Source: Albifimbria verrucaria
Taxonomy: Eukaryota > Ascomycota > Sordariomycetes > Hypocreales > Stachybotryaceae
Direction: 5' to 3'
Assembly (NCBI GenBank): GCA_020081605.1
Contig: JAHREC010000009.1
Coordinates: 3,100,001 to 3,164,000 of the forward strand
DNA: 64,000 bases
Position numbers and translations under genes: made by a program. The number at the start of each line of letters is the position of its first letter. The stretch's first letter is position 1. Below are positions 22,257-34,918 of this stretch, one piece after another. The notes under the pieces were generated by a model that searched no databases, was not told the origin of the DNA, and saw only the letters and a program-made list of their open reading frames with translations.

Positions 22257-23400
22257 AAGGAGGATGGCATGACAGACATGCAGACATGGCTTGGCTGGTT
22301 GGCTACCAGTCGTACAGTACAGGATGCAAGGTGCAATGGCAGGGGCCCTTGCACACCCACCCAGGCTAAGGCAGTGACTGGCCGGGGTCCGGAGCCGGAC
22401 GGCCCACCCGGTTGGTTAGCCCCGGGAGGTTTCCGGCCCCGCCCGTGCTGCAACTCTACTGCACCTCTGACCAACGAAGGAACTCGGTAGATGGGGTCTT
22501 TTGAATAGTCTGGCCAAGTGGCAGGGGTCTGGACCACAAAAGCGGTCCGCGGATGAAGTCTCCGTCAAGGCGAGCAAATTTGCATGCAAATCATTTTCTC
22601 AACTCGTACCCTATTCCCCAGTCAGTCAACGGTCGCAGGAACAGGAAAAGAGGGTCGAAACGGGTCCCAGTCGCCCCTCAATAACGGCAATTGTCAAAAG
22701 GTCTGCGGTCAGTGGTCAGTGGCCAGTTGCCTCATGCAATCCAACCTCTCCTCGGGTTTGGGGTTTGTTCTGCAGCGTGCGTGGAATTCATATGCAACAA
22801 TGACAGGACTAGGGAAAGCAGACAAAGCCTATGTTTAGCTTGGAGATAGCTCCATCGCATCATCAGCCGATGATAATATCCTGTCAAACATAGCTTCCAA
22901 CCTCTTATTGGCCGACACGTGGGGAGACTGACACTGGCCAAGACTGACACATCTCCACCACAGGTCTGTGAAGTTTCTGACTCGCCAAGCTTTGCCTATC
23001 AAACGTTTCTCGGAACCCACTGACAGGTCCATGTAACGTCGCCAGTTGCGCCTTATGCAGGGGGAACAAGGTCGCCCCGGAATGCCGCATAGCCTTCCAA
23101 GCGGGGGTTGATGGGGAGCTTTGCAAAGTACAGTACATAGTACTGCGGGCATGCTTGTCATTGCCTATATTGGCTGGTGTCGCCGAGCAAGTTGGGACAA
23201 GGGGATCTTGATTACTGCTTATTCCTGAGGTCCGCATGCAAGGTGCTTTCTTGCCACGCCTTGAGCTCAGTGTGGGATAAACCTGAGACGGGCCATCTGT
23301 TTACACAAGACTCGTTGAGTGAGTCTCCATCGCCACGTCCGCACTTTTGGCCTCTCCAGAGGTGATCCCAGCTTGAATTACGAGCAACAAATTGGTTGCG
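22257..23400. promoter_or_regulatory. Divergent intergenic region between membrane protein and second P450
   Basis: 1.1 kb with no supported gene, flanked by outward-facing starts. A GC-rich patch near 22385-22450 has repeated CCGG and CGGNCC-like words. Many overlapping small frames on both strands reflect base composition only. Confidence 0.4.
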
Positions 23401-25193
23401 ATGATTTCGTCCACAACAGCCTTGGTGCTGGCTGTCGTCAGCATCGGCCTGTATGCGGGCTACAGAGCCATCCTACCCAAGCCCCTTCCCGACATCCCAT
23501 ACAACAAAGATGCGGCTGGGAAGCTGTTTGGAGATATCCCTGAGATGATGGGCTATGTCATGCGCACGAAGCGAATTTTTGTAAGAAGCCGCTGCCGTCT
23601 GCGACACGAGCAGACGATGCTTTAGACTTCTGGAGAACGTGCTGACCGCGGAACAGTGCTGGCTGACATCGCTTACCACGCGCCACCAAAGCCCTATCAT
23701 CCAAGCCTTCATTAAGCCCGGCGGTTTGCCTTGGGTAGTAGTGACTGATCCCTTTGAGAGCCAGGACATCCTGCTTCGAAGAATCAAGGACTTTGACCGC
23801 AGCGATTTCTTTGGTGAACTTATCAATGGCATTCTTCCTGAGCAACACATTCAGTTCATCTCAAGCGATCCTCGCTTCAAGAACAACCGCAAGCTGATCA
23901 ACCACTTGATGGCGCCAACCTTCATTGCCGAGATTAGCGCACCCGAGGTGTACATGGCGGCTAGCACCCTCATCAAGCTATGGAAGATCAAGAACGGCCT
24001 GGCCAAGGGTCGCCACTTCTCGGCTCACCATGACATTACCTTCGCCTCTCTGGATTCCATCTTTGCCTCGTCTTTTGGCTTGGCCGAGTCTGAGACCAAC
24101 ACCATCCAGCGTATCAAGGCCCTGGACAACTTTGAGCCCACATTCCCAGATGACGCTGATGAGCCCTTGCCCTTCCCTGACGGCTATACCCCTGAGATCT
24201 TCTCTGCCGTCCTCACGTTGGCGAACTCGGTAACTGATACGCAGCTGTCTCCCGCACCAGTCCTGACGTCTTGGGTCATTCGCAAGTTCCCTTACATGCG
24301 AAAGGCCGAGGCCATCAAGGATAAATACATCCGGGATAAGGTCGAGGAGTCCGTTCGCCTGATAGAGCAGGGCCAGACCGCAAACCCGAAGAGCGCGCTC
24401 CACTCTGTTCTGATTCGAGAAAAGGATGTCGCTTCCAAGGAGGGCCGTGAGCCCCAGTACCGCAAGCGCGCTATTGCCGATGAATTCTTTGGTTTCATGA
24501 CGGCTGGCCATGACACTTCGGCTACCACTATTGCCTGGGGTGTCAAGATGCTGACGGATAATCCCGCCGCTCAGACCCGTCTCCGCAATGACCTTCGCGC
24601 TGCCTTCCCCGACGCGGCCCGTGAGGGCGCAACTTGACCTACCAGGAGCTCAGTGGAGCGCACATTCCCTACCTTGACGCTGTGGTAGAGGAGGTCCTTC
24701 GCCACGCCAACACTATTGCTTTTGTCACCCGCCAGGCTCAGCACGACACCACCGTCCTAGGGCGCCACATTCCCAAGGGTACGAATGTGTTCCTCATGGC
24801 CAACGGCCCGGGTTACTGGAGCCGAACATGAGGCTCAAGGATGAGGCCCGCAGCCCTGGCGCACGCCAGGACGCAAAGTCGGCGCTTACAGGTGCCTGGG
24901 ACGACGAGACTATCAACAAATTCCGACCAGAGCGCTGGCTCGAGAAGGACCCTGCCACCGGTGCCGAGGTTTTCAACTCCATGGCTGGTCCCTCCCTCGC
25001 CTTCGGCATGGGTCTCAGAGGTTGCTTCGGCAAGAAGCTTGCATTGCAGGTTCTCCGCATTCACTTCAGTCTTATTGTCTGGAACTTTGAGCTGCTGCCG
25101 GTACCCGAGAAGCTTAGCGCATACGACGCAGTACAAAAATTCGCTAGGGAACCTACGCAGTGTTACATTCGTCTGAAGGAGGTTTCATGGTAG
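23401..25193 (+). CDS. Second cytochrome P450 of the cluster (two frameshifts)
   Basis: Exon 1 is 23401-23580 (60 codons with a membrane anchor and a PKPLPDIPY hinge); a 76-nt intron; exon 2 is 23657-25193; about 572 residues after correction. Single missing bases occur near 24633 (before LTYQELSGAHIPYLD) and near 24819 (between GPGYW and EPNMRL). P450 features: I-helix AGHDTSATT near residue 343, EEVLR, FRPERWL, and heme loop FGMGLRGCFG with Cys near 517. It belongs to a different P450 group from the one at 18968, shown by the long insert before FRPERW. It is probably a second oxidation step in the cluster. A TTG-initiated extension of three codons exists upstream, but the ATG at 23401 is preferred. 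Confidence 0.85.
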
Positions 25194-25885
25194 AGCAAAT
25201 GGCAAGCTAGACCTATGTAGAGTAGAAGCTATAATAGACCATAGATATTCCTCCCATAACCTAATCCCGAAATGGTGCTCATCGGCAAAAGTGTATGCAT
25301 CGGTTCACGATAACGGGGAGATCTCTGCCGTCTTGAGATAGGCCAACACCGTTGAAACGCTTAGGTAACGATTAGTAGCACGTCCTCTCGAGTCTGTTCT
25401 CACGAATCATACAAAAGACAAATAGCATGGATCTCACAGACGTTTCTACCCTTGAGAATGTCCCACCAAGGTAGCGAACAGGGCGTCATGTAGTCCATGC
25501 TCGGCATTTGCTACTCAAAGTTGACAGTGGCATTTTGATTCGTATTAATTTCCCGGACCACATCCCCGTGAAAGCATTATTCGGTGGGTATTTTTGAGAT
25601 CTGACAGTTTCGATCAACGAAAGCAATATCAATTATTCGGGATATTTTCAACAGGGCTAGAAGGTGGTTCGTGGAAGCTGGCCTGGGGTGTGGAGACTAA
25701 TGGAGTCTGGACAGCCGTCTTATCACGCCCCATGTTTGCATGGTACCGGTACTATGTGCTGTGCATACCGCTCAGGGGCCTGAGCCGTCTCGTGTATTTG
25801 ACATGGCCCGGGAAAATGTTGATTTTCATTGCGATGCTCTTGTTCCACAAATTCGTCTATCAGTGTTGTACTATAAGATCTGCAT
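25194..25885. other. Convergent intergenic region
   Basis: The 3' ends of the P450 (plus) and kinase (minus) genes face each other here. No supported gene. Confidence 0.5.
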
Positions 25886-27465
25886 TTATTGCCGATTCCG
25901 TGTCGCCAGCCACGGATCTTCAAGCAATTTCCTCGCTGTGGGTCTGTTCTCGGGTACCCAAGTTAACACCCTGCGCAGGAAGGCAATAAAACGGGTGCTA
26001 TCTTCTAGCCGAGCCTCGAGCTCTCCCAGGGTTCTGTTACTGGGGATAGCCGCATGGCCAAGCCAACTGCCTGGAAACCAGTGATCAGCACTCAGTTGGG
26101 TGGGTGTTGGTCGGAGTAAGCCCGCGACCCCGAACGTACCATGCTCATCCCAGAAACCGGCAGCCCTCTTCCGGTTCCGTTGAAGGAATTCCAAGGGCGG
26201 TGGGCCAATTGTCGCAATCAATTCAGCAAGATGTGCAGTGTCACACATGTCACCATCCTCACCCTGCCCTGTGAAAAGCCGTTTGGGACCAAGGATGTCT
26301 CATGCCTGCAAAACAACGATCAGACATGGCAGGGTTCGATTCTAGGGGCATGGTCACTGTAAGTCCGACGCTCCAAATGTCAACCGGGTAATTCCAAGGA
26401 ATGCCCATGATAACTTCGGGGCACGATACTGGATTGGCATTATGTCGCCATTGTGGGGGTCAGGGCCTAGTCTTGCCTCCCCAAAATCGGAAAGCAACAT
26501 GGGTCCAGGTTTGGACGCATGAGCCGAGACAGGTATATGGTTCTACTTGGTGAGATTTGCTTGCGGGGAACCGGGTGTGACAACTCCTGTTCTTCTAGTG
26601 GACCAAGCATTGAATCATCCTCGAGACCAAGCAGCAAATTTCCCGGGTGGACATCTGCTCTTGTTAGTGTATGTGGATGCCAATCTTAACATGCAGACAA
26701 ACCAGTGGATAACAGAAGCCTGCCCGTGGAGAAAATCGAGGGCTTTGAGAAGCTCCTGTACAGCGCCTTTGACAAAGCTTTCGTCGAACCCACCGTCTTT
26801 CATGAAGACCAGCTTCATATCCCGAGGGCTCATCTGTGCCGACTGCATGACGAGCGCGATGTGCCGACCATGCGGTCCAGCGACTTCGAATTGATCCAAC
26901 AGCCTTCGAATGTTGTTCCGACCGGGCAACTTGGTCGCCGCAAACTTTGGGCCCATTTCTTCATACACGGGAAGCTCTCGATGGAAGCGGGATGTGTGAA
27001 CATACACTTTGAGAGCAACATATCGATGACCGCTGGAGTTGGCAAAATTAACAATGTCGCGTGAGCATGGACGGAAGGTGAGCATACCTTAAGTCTCGCG
27101 CAAGCCAAATTGTCGATGAGCTTCCAAAGCCAAGCTTGGTAACGACTTGGTATCGCTCCTGGAATACTTGGCCTAGTTGGACAGGATAGAACCGGTCGGC
27201 TACGTAGTTGGGCACATCTTCCTCCCTCTACTTTTTGGTGCTGGCCGATGATACTGAACCCAGCGGTCGGAGATGTTCGTGGCTGTTCAGCTCGTCGCAG
27301 CCCCTTTGACAGATAGCCCAAGAAGTCGATGAGCTTCTCTTGTGTCGATGTTGTGTGGAAGAGGCACTTGGAGTGCCGGCACCGCTGCCTATGTAGATTA
27401 CAGGCAAGTAACGTGGTTTTGATGTTCGAGTGAAGGTGATTTCGCGATCTAGAGTTTAGGCGCAT
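25886..27465 (-). pseudogene. SRPK-like protein kinase, damaged
   Basis: Minus-strand pieces in order: a probable mitochondrial- or signal-like N-terminus from the ATG at 27465; then, in another frame after about 27225, a block with [32 protein letters not shown]; a 55-nt intron (27087-27033); then HRYVALKVYV, HRELPVYE, GRNNIRRLLDQFEVAGPHG, DESFVKGAVQELLKALDFLH; a small intron around 26703-26659; DVHPGNLLLG, SDFGEARLG, IQYRAP; and HLAELIATIGPPP to the stop at 25886. These are SR-protein-kinase family blocks. One-base losses are seen near 26510 and 26416 (in the RAPE motif). The frame also shifts near 27225, and TGA at 26302-26300 stands where the family has tryptophan (A-W-D). The extra stop makes true decay more likely here than in neighbouring genes. 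Confidence 0.65.
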
Positions 27466-29215
27466 TGTCAAACAGTGAATGGATCGAACTACGCGAGAAA
27501 TAGAAGTGGAGTGTGGCTCGAACCACTACAAGGTGGTCATAGAGGCAAGCAAACGACAGGTTGTAATCCAGAGTACGATAAAGTTATCACGGAGCAAGAA
27601 GATTGAAGTCAATTTCTTGTGCAACCAAGAGGTGGTTGGTTTGCCTCATATCCAGCTTGTTTTGGTTATCCGCTTGCTATAGGGTAGCTCACGAACCCAG
27701 AGGGATCCATAGTATTGTCACCGACATACAAGCATTAACAGATGGTAAGGATTGTGGAGGCGAGAAAAAGGACCATCGCGGAAATGTTAGGATTAAATTT
27801 TGCTTTTAAAAAGTGTCCATATTTTATGTATTAGTTTGAGTATGTAGCATTCAATCAAAGCAACAAGTTTTGGAGATAGTTTCTCGATATCTTTGGCGCA
27901 TCCGATAGCCATGCTAGACTGATATCCATCTGGCTTGCGCCTAGTGCCAATAAGATGCTGACTGGCTTTACGGCTAATTTTCACCGATGCATCTGCCTGG
28001 CCAATAGGCTGTCGAGTTGCCGTGGATGCAGGTGCATGCCACTGCCACTGAGCGTGATGTGACGCTGTGACAGGACAGAGAAAAAGTGCCGGTCAGTGCG
28101 TCCAGATCAACCTGTAACAGACACAATTTGAAGCCCGTCGCAGGTGAGCTGGTGCAAGCTTGAGCACACGTCAAATTATAATGAGATCACATTCTCCGCC
28201 GTGATATCTATTTGATTGATTGGAGCGCGGCTCAAGCGAGACACAAATAAAATGAGGCGGCACAGCAATCGATTCCCCACGTTGTCTCTCGGTTGGCGCC
28301 TTGCAGGGGTGCCATGAGCTGTTAAGACATTATCCAGAGCAACATGCAAGCACCTGCTGAAAGCGTGTAGACGGCGCAGAAAACAGGTGTCGACCACATG
28401 TACTCTGAGACACCGCACTACCTCGCGAGCGATAAGGACAAGGATAGTGGCATCTCCATCTCGATACGAACCTTGGCAATTGGCCATGATACGCTTGCCC
28501 AGCCTCTGCCCAGCGTCGCCAACGAAGTTACATGCCCATCGCCCATCCTAAAATCTTGGCTGCGAGTTGGGCCAACCAAGCCATCTCCTTTTCCAACCCA
28601 TCGTCATGTTCGTCCTCTGCGACCGTCTTCCGTGACGGGCTTCCAACGAGCGCGCGCACTGTTGCATCGTCAAGGGAAAGCGAAAACGCATCTGCTCTCT
28701 CTCCCTCTTTCAACGCAACCTCCCTCTTTGAAGACAACTTCTTTGAACGAAACCGACCGAACAATTCCATTCGACACGTTCCATCCCGTCTGTGCGCCGC
28801 TTGCTAGCCGTCTGAGATCGCCGCCGCGCTATGGGCTAGCCTGGGAAACCGTGGGAACAAAGTGTGCTAGTTAACTGACTAGCTTAAGTGCTTCCCTCCA
28901 TCGCGGAATCGCCTGCTTCGTTTTGCGCTCGATTTCTTCGCAACGGGCTCAATTCTTCGCTTCCTCAAGCGAGGCCTGCCTTCTCCTGCCACAGGAAGCC
29001 ACGACAAGACCCTCCTCTCCTCGACGAAGCGCACCCGGTAACGACGATCTTGAATCGATTCTTGGCCCACTTCTACTATTTGCGCCTGTCTCATCTTTTT
29101 CACATGAAAAGGAATTGAGTTCGGCTTGAGCCACGAGGTTTACGCCGATCAGTACCAGGGGCCGCAGTGCCCATCACACACCACTGTCCTGCCATAATCG
29201 ACCTCTTACACCAGG
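27466..29215. other. Intergenic region and CT-rich leader of the FLC gene
   Basis: No supported gene in 1.7 kb. From about 28550 to 29200 the plus strand is pyrimidine-rich (CTTCC, TCTCTCTCCC and similar), typical of the promoter and 5' UTR of a well-expressed fungal gene. Small frames here lack coding character. Confidence 0.45.
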
Positions 29216-32056
29216 ATGCGGTCCTACGAACGGTGCTCAGCGAGTCTGCTTCTGCACCTGCTGGCGCTCCTCTCCTTTGTCCGTGTCGCATCGGCCAGGG
29301 ACCCCGTCCTCATCAATGGCACCAGCATAAAAGGAGAGACTCGCGAGCTCGACGTCTCCAGATTGCCCGCGCTATGGACCGGAGAATTCGCCGACTGCAT
29401 GAACGACGAAAGCCTCTTCAACGTCACCAAGTTCGATGCCGCCTACTACTCCGACAATTCGACCGTCCTCTTCCACCTCGATGGCTCTACCAACATCCAG
29501 AGCGCATCCATCATCAGTATGTCGGCGTCATAGTGCGCTCTGCCAAATCCTTAAATACTAACTTGTATCTCAGTGTATCTCTCCATTGAGATCTACGGCA
29601 AAAACAGGTTCAATAGGACTTATGACCCTTGCAACGACGAAGTCGACAGCCTCTGCCCCATTACGGTCGACAAACCAATCGAAACATTTGTCGTCTTCCC
29701 TGTCGAATCGAGCGATGTCGCCGGTATTCCCTCCATAGCCATTGGCATTCCCGATCTCGAAGGCTTCGCGCGCCTGCAAATATTCTCCAACGCAACTCAA
29801 ACCCAGATCGGCTGCTTCCAAGCTGTCATGACGAACGGCCATAGTCTTTCCCAACCTGAATATGTTGGATCCATTCTCGGTGCTTTGGTCTTTTGGCTGT
29901 CATGGCCTCGTTCATTACCGCCATCTACGGTATCCGAGTGACGAGCATGCGCATGCACTACGCCCACTCATTGTCGGTTCTCGTGATCTTCGAAACGCTG
30001 CACTCCATCTTCTTTTCTGGCGCACTATCTGTCAACTGGCCAAGTGTGCTACCTGCTTGGTGGAGCAACTTTGCCTGGACTGCCGGCCTATTTGCAAGCA
30101 ATGACATGGTCCGTTCACTCAGCTCCTTCACTGGGAACAATGGAAATGTCAGCCAAGTTGGTGGGGCCGGGTCAACTACCCTCAACAACAATGGTGGGCT
30201 TTTATCGCAGATCTATGGGTTGTCCCCTGCCGAAGAGCGTATGATGAGCCTCATGCGCCGCGCAGATGACCCATATGAGTATACCTGGGGCGGGAAGCCT
30301 CGCATACCCGGTATGCCCATGCCTGGCACTTGGCCTGGCTTAGCTGGAACTCTATCAGCTGCAGGCATCCCTCCAGCTGAAGCTTTCACACTGAGCATCA
30401 TCTGGCTCATGGTTATTCTTGGAGCAGTTGTCGTCTTTATCGTGGCTACGAAATTCCTCATTGACTTGCTGGTCAAGACCAAGCTGCTCAAGACGGATGG
30501 TTTCGACTTCTTCCGCTCCCATTTGTTAGGATACGTTGCAGCAGGTGTCCTAAGGACCCTATACATTGCGTTCTTTGCAATGATGACTTTGGCAATGTAC
30601 CAATTTGCCCTGGGCGGTCCAGCGGGTCCGTTAGCTATCGCTGCGATCGTGTGGATCATCCTCTTCGTCGGCTTGGGCGGACTAGCTGTATTTGCTTGGT
30701 ACACGCGCTTCAAGAATGGAAAGTTCGAGGTATGCCCTGATACGATCCGCGTCGAGAAGGGCAAGCTCTTCAAGAAAGTCCCATTTGTCGCCATGACCAG
30801 GTCCAGCAAGATCAAGGACGATGCCTCGGAAGAGCCTGCTACGAAGCCCTACCTTTTCACAACGCTCCCTTTCAAGCAGATTAAACACACCCCAATGACC
30901 CCAATCAGCTGACCGTGCACCAAGACGAGGCTTACATTAAGCGATTTGGCTGGCTTTCTGCACGATACCGTCGCACCAGATGGTGGTTTTTCACTCTTTA
31001 TCTGGGATACCAGTTCGTAAGAGCCTGCTTTATCGGTGCCGGAGCGCGAAACCCACTCGCCCAGGTCTTCGGTCTTTTCATCTTTGAGGTTCTGGCTCTT
31101 GTCATCATCGTCAAATTAAGGCCATTCGAGGGTACCCGAAATTCGACCTTGGCGATATGGATGCTGTCCATCTCCAAGATCATAACAACTGGACTTTCAA
31201 TTGCGTTCCTTCCCGACTTCAATGTGGGACGTATCGGTGCTACCGTGGTAGGCCTTATCATTGTGGTTGTGCAGGGCTTTTTGGCGGTCGCGGTTGTTGT
31301 CTTCATCTTGATTGGCATTTTCTCGTCCTGGGCGTCGGTCTCGCGCAACAGGGAAGAGTTCAATAAATACCTGGACCCCATTCGCATCACATACTACGAA
31401 CAGATGGCCTTCCGAGCTAAGGATATCCCCGCAAGCAATGGGACATGGAAGAAAAGGTTGATCAGGGTCCCCAGACCTTTGATGTGAAGGATGTCAGGCG
31501 CGCACCGAAAATTGAAGACGAGGAATTGGACCAATTTCCCGCCTTTGATCCCAGGGTAGCCACTATCGCGAACAAGCGCCATAGCCGTGCGAACAGTGTC
31601 AGCTCACATTACTCCACCAGCAGCCTGCCTCGTGCCGCCCGTGTCCATCGCGCGTCGTGGAGTTCCAAGGACTTTGCTCAATGGGATGCTGAGACCAGCC
31701 GGGCCGACCATCAAAGACTAAGTCGCGCCCGAAGTAACTCTCTGAGAATGCAAGCAGCCAGACACAGTGGTATGGCCACGCCACCGCCCAGGAGACCCAT
31801 GACACCTACAAGAGAGCAAACAGAGGAGAATATCCTCACCATAAAAACGGACGTGGCCAACAGCCCAGTAGGATTTCACACCAGTCCCGAAGAAATGCCA
31901 TCGGCGAAAGAGAAGGAGAACGGAGTCATTGTGGAGGAGAAGCAGACTGCGGCACTTCCATCACCCACCACGCTCAACACCAATGAGTTGGGTGAGGGGT
32001 CTCGGAGCGTATCTCCTGTGACACCGACGGATACTGTGCAAAAGAACGATAAATAA
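29216..32056 (+). CDS. FLC/TRP-like membrane protein (three frameshifts)
   Basis: Exon 1 is 29216-29516 and exon 2 begins at 29574 after a 57-nt intron; 928 residues after three one-base repairs. A signal peptide (LLLHLLALLSFVRVASA) is followed by an N-terminal ML-like luminal domain with paired cysteines and N-glycosylation sites. Next come a multi-span TRP-like membrane region (for example SIIWLMVILGAVVVFIV, VRACFIGAGARNPLAQVFGL) and a long basic, Ser/Thr/Pro-rich cytosolic tail. This is the plan of fungal flavin-carrier (Flc) proteins, linked in yeast to ER flavin import, calcium and cell-wall maintenance. Missing bases lie near 29891 (T run), 30894 (A run) and 31441 (G run); the corrected length is a whole number of codons. 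Confidence 0.85.
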
Positions 32057-32605
32057 TTAATCAGCATCCGAGCGCTTTGCCCGCGCCAGGCCTCGGATAA
32101 ATAATTTGACGTTTTCATGTTGGGATAGATTTGCATCAGCGGGTTTATGAGCATTTTCAAGCGTTTATACCAATGTTGTATTGAACTGAGCACACGGGGA
32201 TATCACGAAAGCCGCGACGAGGTAGCAGCAACAGTAGCATTAGCAGTAGCATAATTAGTTAATAATACGAGAGTGGGATGCAACTCAGGATCGAGATACT
32301 CATACTGTACATATCGGATCGGGTACTGCCCCTTTGAGCCGAGCAGCATCCGCCAATATTTCAGCCTTGGCTTGCGCGTCTGGCGTCATTTCCATGCTAT
32401 TGGCCAGGACATCATTTCACCGGGCATTTTCGAACATTACACGGCAACCTGTTGCCTATTCTTTACTGGTCACCACTCTTTGTGCTACTGAGAATCTCAA
32501 TAGTCTGTGTGACTCGGAAGAAAATCAGCCTCACCAGTGCAAGCTATATATTGAGCGGGAAGTCGCTCCCTCAACCTACAACCTTTCATGTCAAGGACTG
32601 CGGGC
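32057..32605. other. Intergenic region
   Basis: Contains a short AGCAGTAGCA-type repeat near 32222-32250; otherwise nothing recognised. Confidence 0.5.
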
Positions 32606-34038
32606 ATGAGATCTCTTGTAAACATGGAGACCATCACAGGCAGCCAGGAAGCAGAAGCTCCAGCCACCTCACAGCTTCCCTTGGAGCTTTGGATCCGGAT
32701 CGCTCACTGCATGGTCCAAGATGTCGATGATGAAGCAGCCATTATCCATGCTTGGCTGGATGCCCGCCGCGTCTGCAAACAGTTCCGAGCGGCCGTCGAA
32801 ATTGTATTCGCAGAGCAGATACTTCCAACTGTGGATATCGAGTTCAAAGTGGATAGCAGAGATGACTTCGTCCAAGGCTACATGGAGCGATGGATCTACA
32901 CAAAAACCGGTATACTCCAGGGGTTTACCATGAACCTAAACCGCTTCGACAAACAGCGCTCCTCCGAAGATGGGGCCATCGAAGAGAATTCATACGCCAT
33001 TTTCAAAGCGCGTGACTTCAAGATTAAGACACCAATGCACGGCCAAGAAATAGACGCTCCAAGGGGAGGCTGGGGGCTGGTGGAAGCTTGGAAAGCTGAC
33101 ATGGAACTGTATCTCGGTAACGTCGAAGGCGAAGATGCGCGCTTCGAGCTGACTCCGCATATTGTCAAATTGCGCAGTCTTGTCAATGACACTGAGCTGC
33201 CGGGCATGAAAATCAACTATGAAAAGCAAGAGGTGTCGTTCGATTGGAGGCTGATGTTGAGCAAGTTCTTCCTTGAAGAGAGAGTTGTAACTCAACAGTT
33301 GGACAAGGAGCTTGCGTTGGCCCAGGAAGGAAGCAGTCATCGGAGGACGAAGACTTCAGCTTTATGGATTTATTAGAATACCAGCGTATGGCGATGACCA
33401 TCGTCAGCTGCTATGAGGGTACCATGAGCGAGCCATGCCAGATATGCGCAGCTGAAGGAGACGTCGAGGTATTTGGGCCCATGATCAAGATCAGAGGCGA
33501 AGAGGCAGCTCGGACACCACGTCCGAGTCGGCCAGCAAACCCGGATCCAACCCTGCCACCTCACTCTGACGGGCAGCAACTTCGGTGCCCGTACATTTGG
33601 CGCTTGTTTTACGATATGTACACCAGAGCGAGCACTGTTCGGCACGACTTCCCCATGGATGTGGCACGGGTGCATCGAACGAGACGGCAGGCCCGCGAGC
33701 AGAGGATACAACGCTGGTATGAACAGTCTGGCCGAATAAGGGGCATCCACAAGGAAGACTGGCTCTCGCAGGCGCGAACAATGCAAAGACTACTTCTGGC
33801 TCGACTGACCCGACGCGAGCAGTTCAAGGTAGTTGGCCATGAGCTTGGTAGAGAAGAGCGCCTCTCCTGGTACTTGAAGCCAGACACTTTGCCATTCCAC
33901 CGGGTCAAGGGCGACGATGAAGTGGATGATCCCAACCTATTGGTTTTCTTGGGATACAAGACAGCCGGTCCTGTCTTGGTCTATGGCTTCCACTACGATT
34001 ACGATTGGGAAGATCCTAGAGCGTGCCTCCTCATGTAG
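32606..34038 (+). CDS. F-box-like hypothetical protein (one frameshift)
   Basis: Single exon, 477 residues after one missing base near 33340 is allowed for (between EGSS and EDEDFSFMDLLEY). Near residue 24 the segment LPLELWIRIAHCM, followed by ARRVCKQFRAAVEIVF, has the shape of an F-box helix pair (LPxELxxxI ... LrxVCkxFr). The rest is charged and lacks known motifs; CQIC near the middle is a lone CxxC. If it is an F-box protein it would recruit substrates to an SCF ubiquitin ligase, but the match rests on that one segment. The ATG at 32606 is the first in frame; the ATG at 32624 is an alternative. Confidence 0.6.
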
Positions 34039-34918
34039 TGGCAGAGAGATGGTGCAAGCCTGTTTTCTTTGAAGTTTGTTTTGTTTTGTTTGTTTGAAAT
34101 CCTCTTCTAGGAGTCAGGCCAGTTCGCCATAGGAACCATCAGAATATGCTGTATGAGTTGATGCACGCGCTGTCGTGTTGAATTGAAGGAAAGAAGTAAG
34201 GAAAATTAAGGCCGTGCTAGGCATTCTAGAGCCTTGATAGCCACCGCCTTGGAAAATCTAATATATACTTTAACTATCGAGTTCTATCTCATCCACGAGG
34301 TCTTCAATGAGTTTGCTTGATGGTCTTGTAGTGTATATCAGCCGTTAGACTTGCTGAGATAATTTGCCTAACCAAGGTCCCTCGCTTCCTGACTGCCACC
34401 TATATCAAACGACTCTATTAGTAATATGCTGCCCGTGTATTACCACTGCAAAATAACGGTAGAGTCCACCGGAAACACGCCTAGCACTAATCTGTCCAGC
34501 TTAGTAGGCTGTCTCATTTCTTGACCCGGTATTATGCGCATACCTCGTCATGCCGACCCTTCCCGTGTTCATTGACTTACTCTACATTCATTTGGTGATT
34601 CTAATGACATTTATGACACCGAATTTTAGATCGGCAACATCAAATTGCTTTACACAAGCATTTGGTCTTGTGAGTGTTTGGGTTCAGGGAAATTATGTTT
34701 TATATATTATTTTGTTAGAGAGTCTGGCTAAATCAGACTCTTGTCAAGGACGATGCTACCCCATGTCAACTCCATATCTATGTATGCACCAAGAATATCC
34801 ACCGTAAAGCTGGATGACTCAATATCGCTAGGTATAGAAACCCTCCTTTGTGAAGTATAGTCTATCCATAAGAAGGATGGCTGTGGTGACCGCGTTTTCT
34901 GAAGGAAGCCAAAGATGT
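34039..34918. other. Convergent intergenic region
   Basis: AT-leaning sequence between the 3' ends of two genes. No supported gene, repeat or RNA. Confidence 0.5.

Noticed and set aside
22193..22537. 114-codon minus-strand ORF in the cluster promoter
   Set aside because: It overlaps exon 1 of the membrane protein gene in another frame and has no motif.
27490..27560. tRNA-like T-arm (GGTTCGAGCC) on the minus strand
   Set aside because: Only four of five stem pairs form, and no A-box or anticodon arm precedes it.
28398..28874. 158-codon plus-strand ORF before the FLC gene
   Set aside because: It lies in a pyrimidine-rich leader, has low-complexity Ser/Pro/Leu content, and overlaps equally long frames on the other strand.
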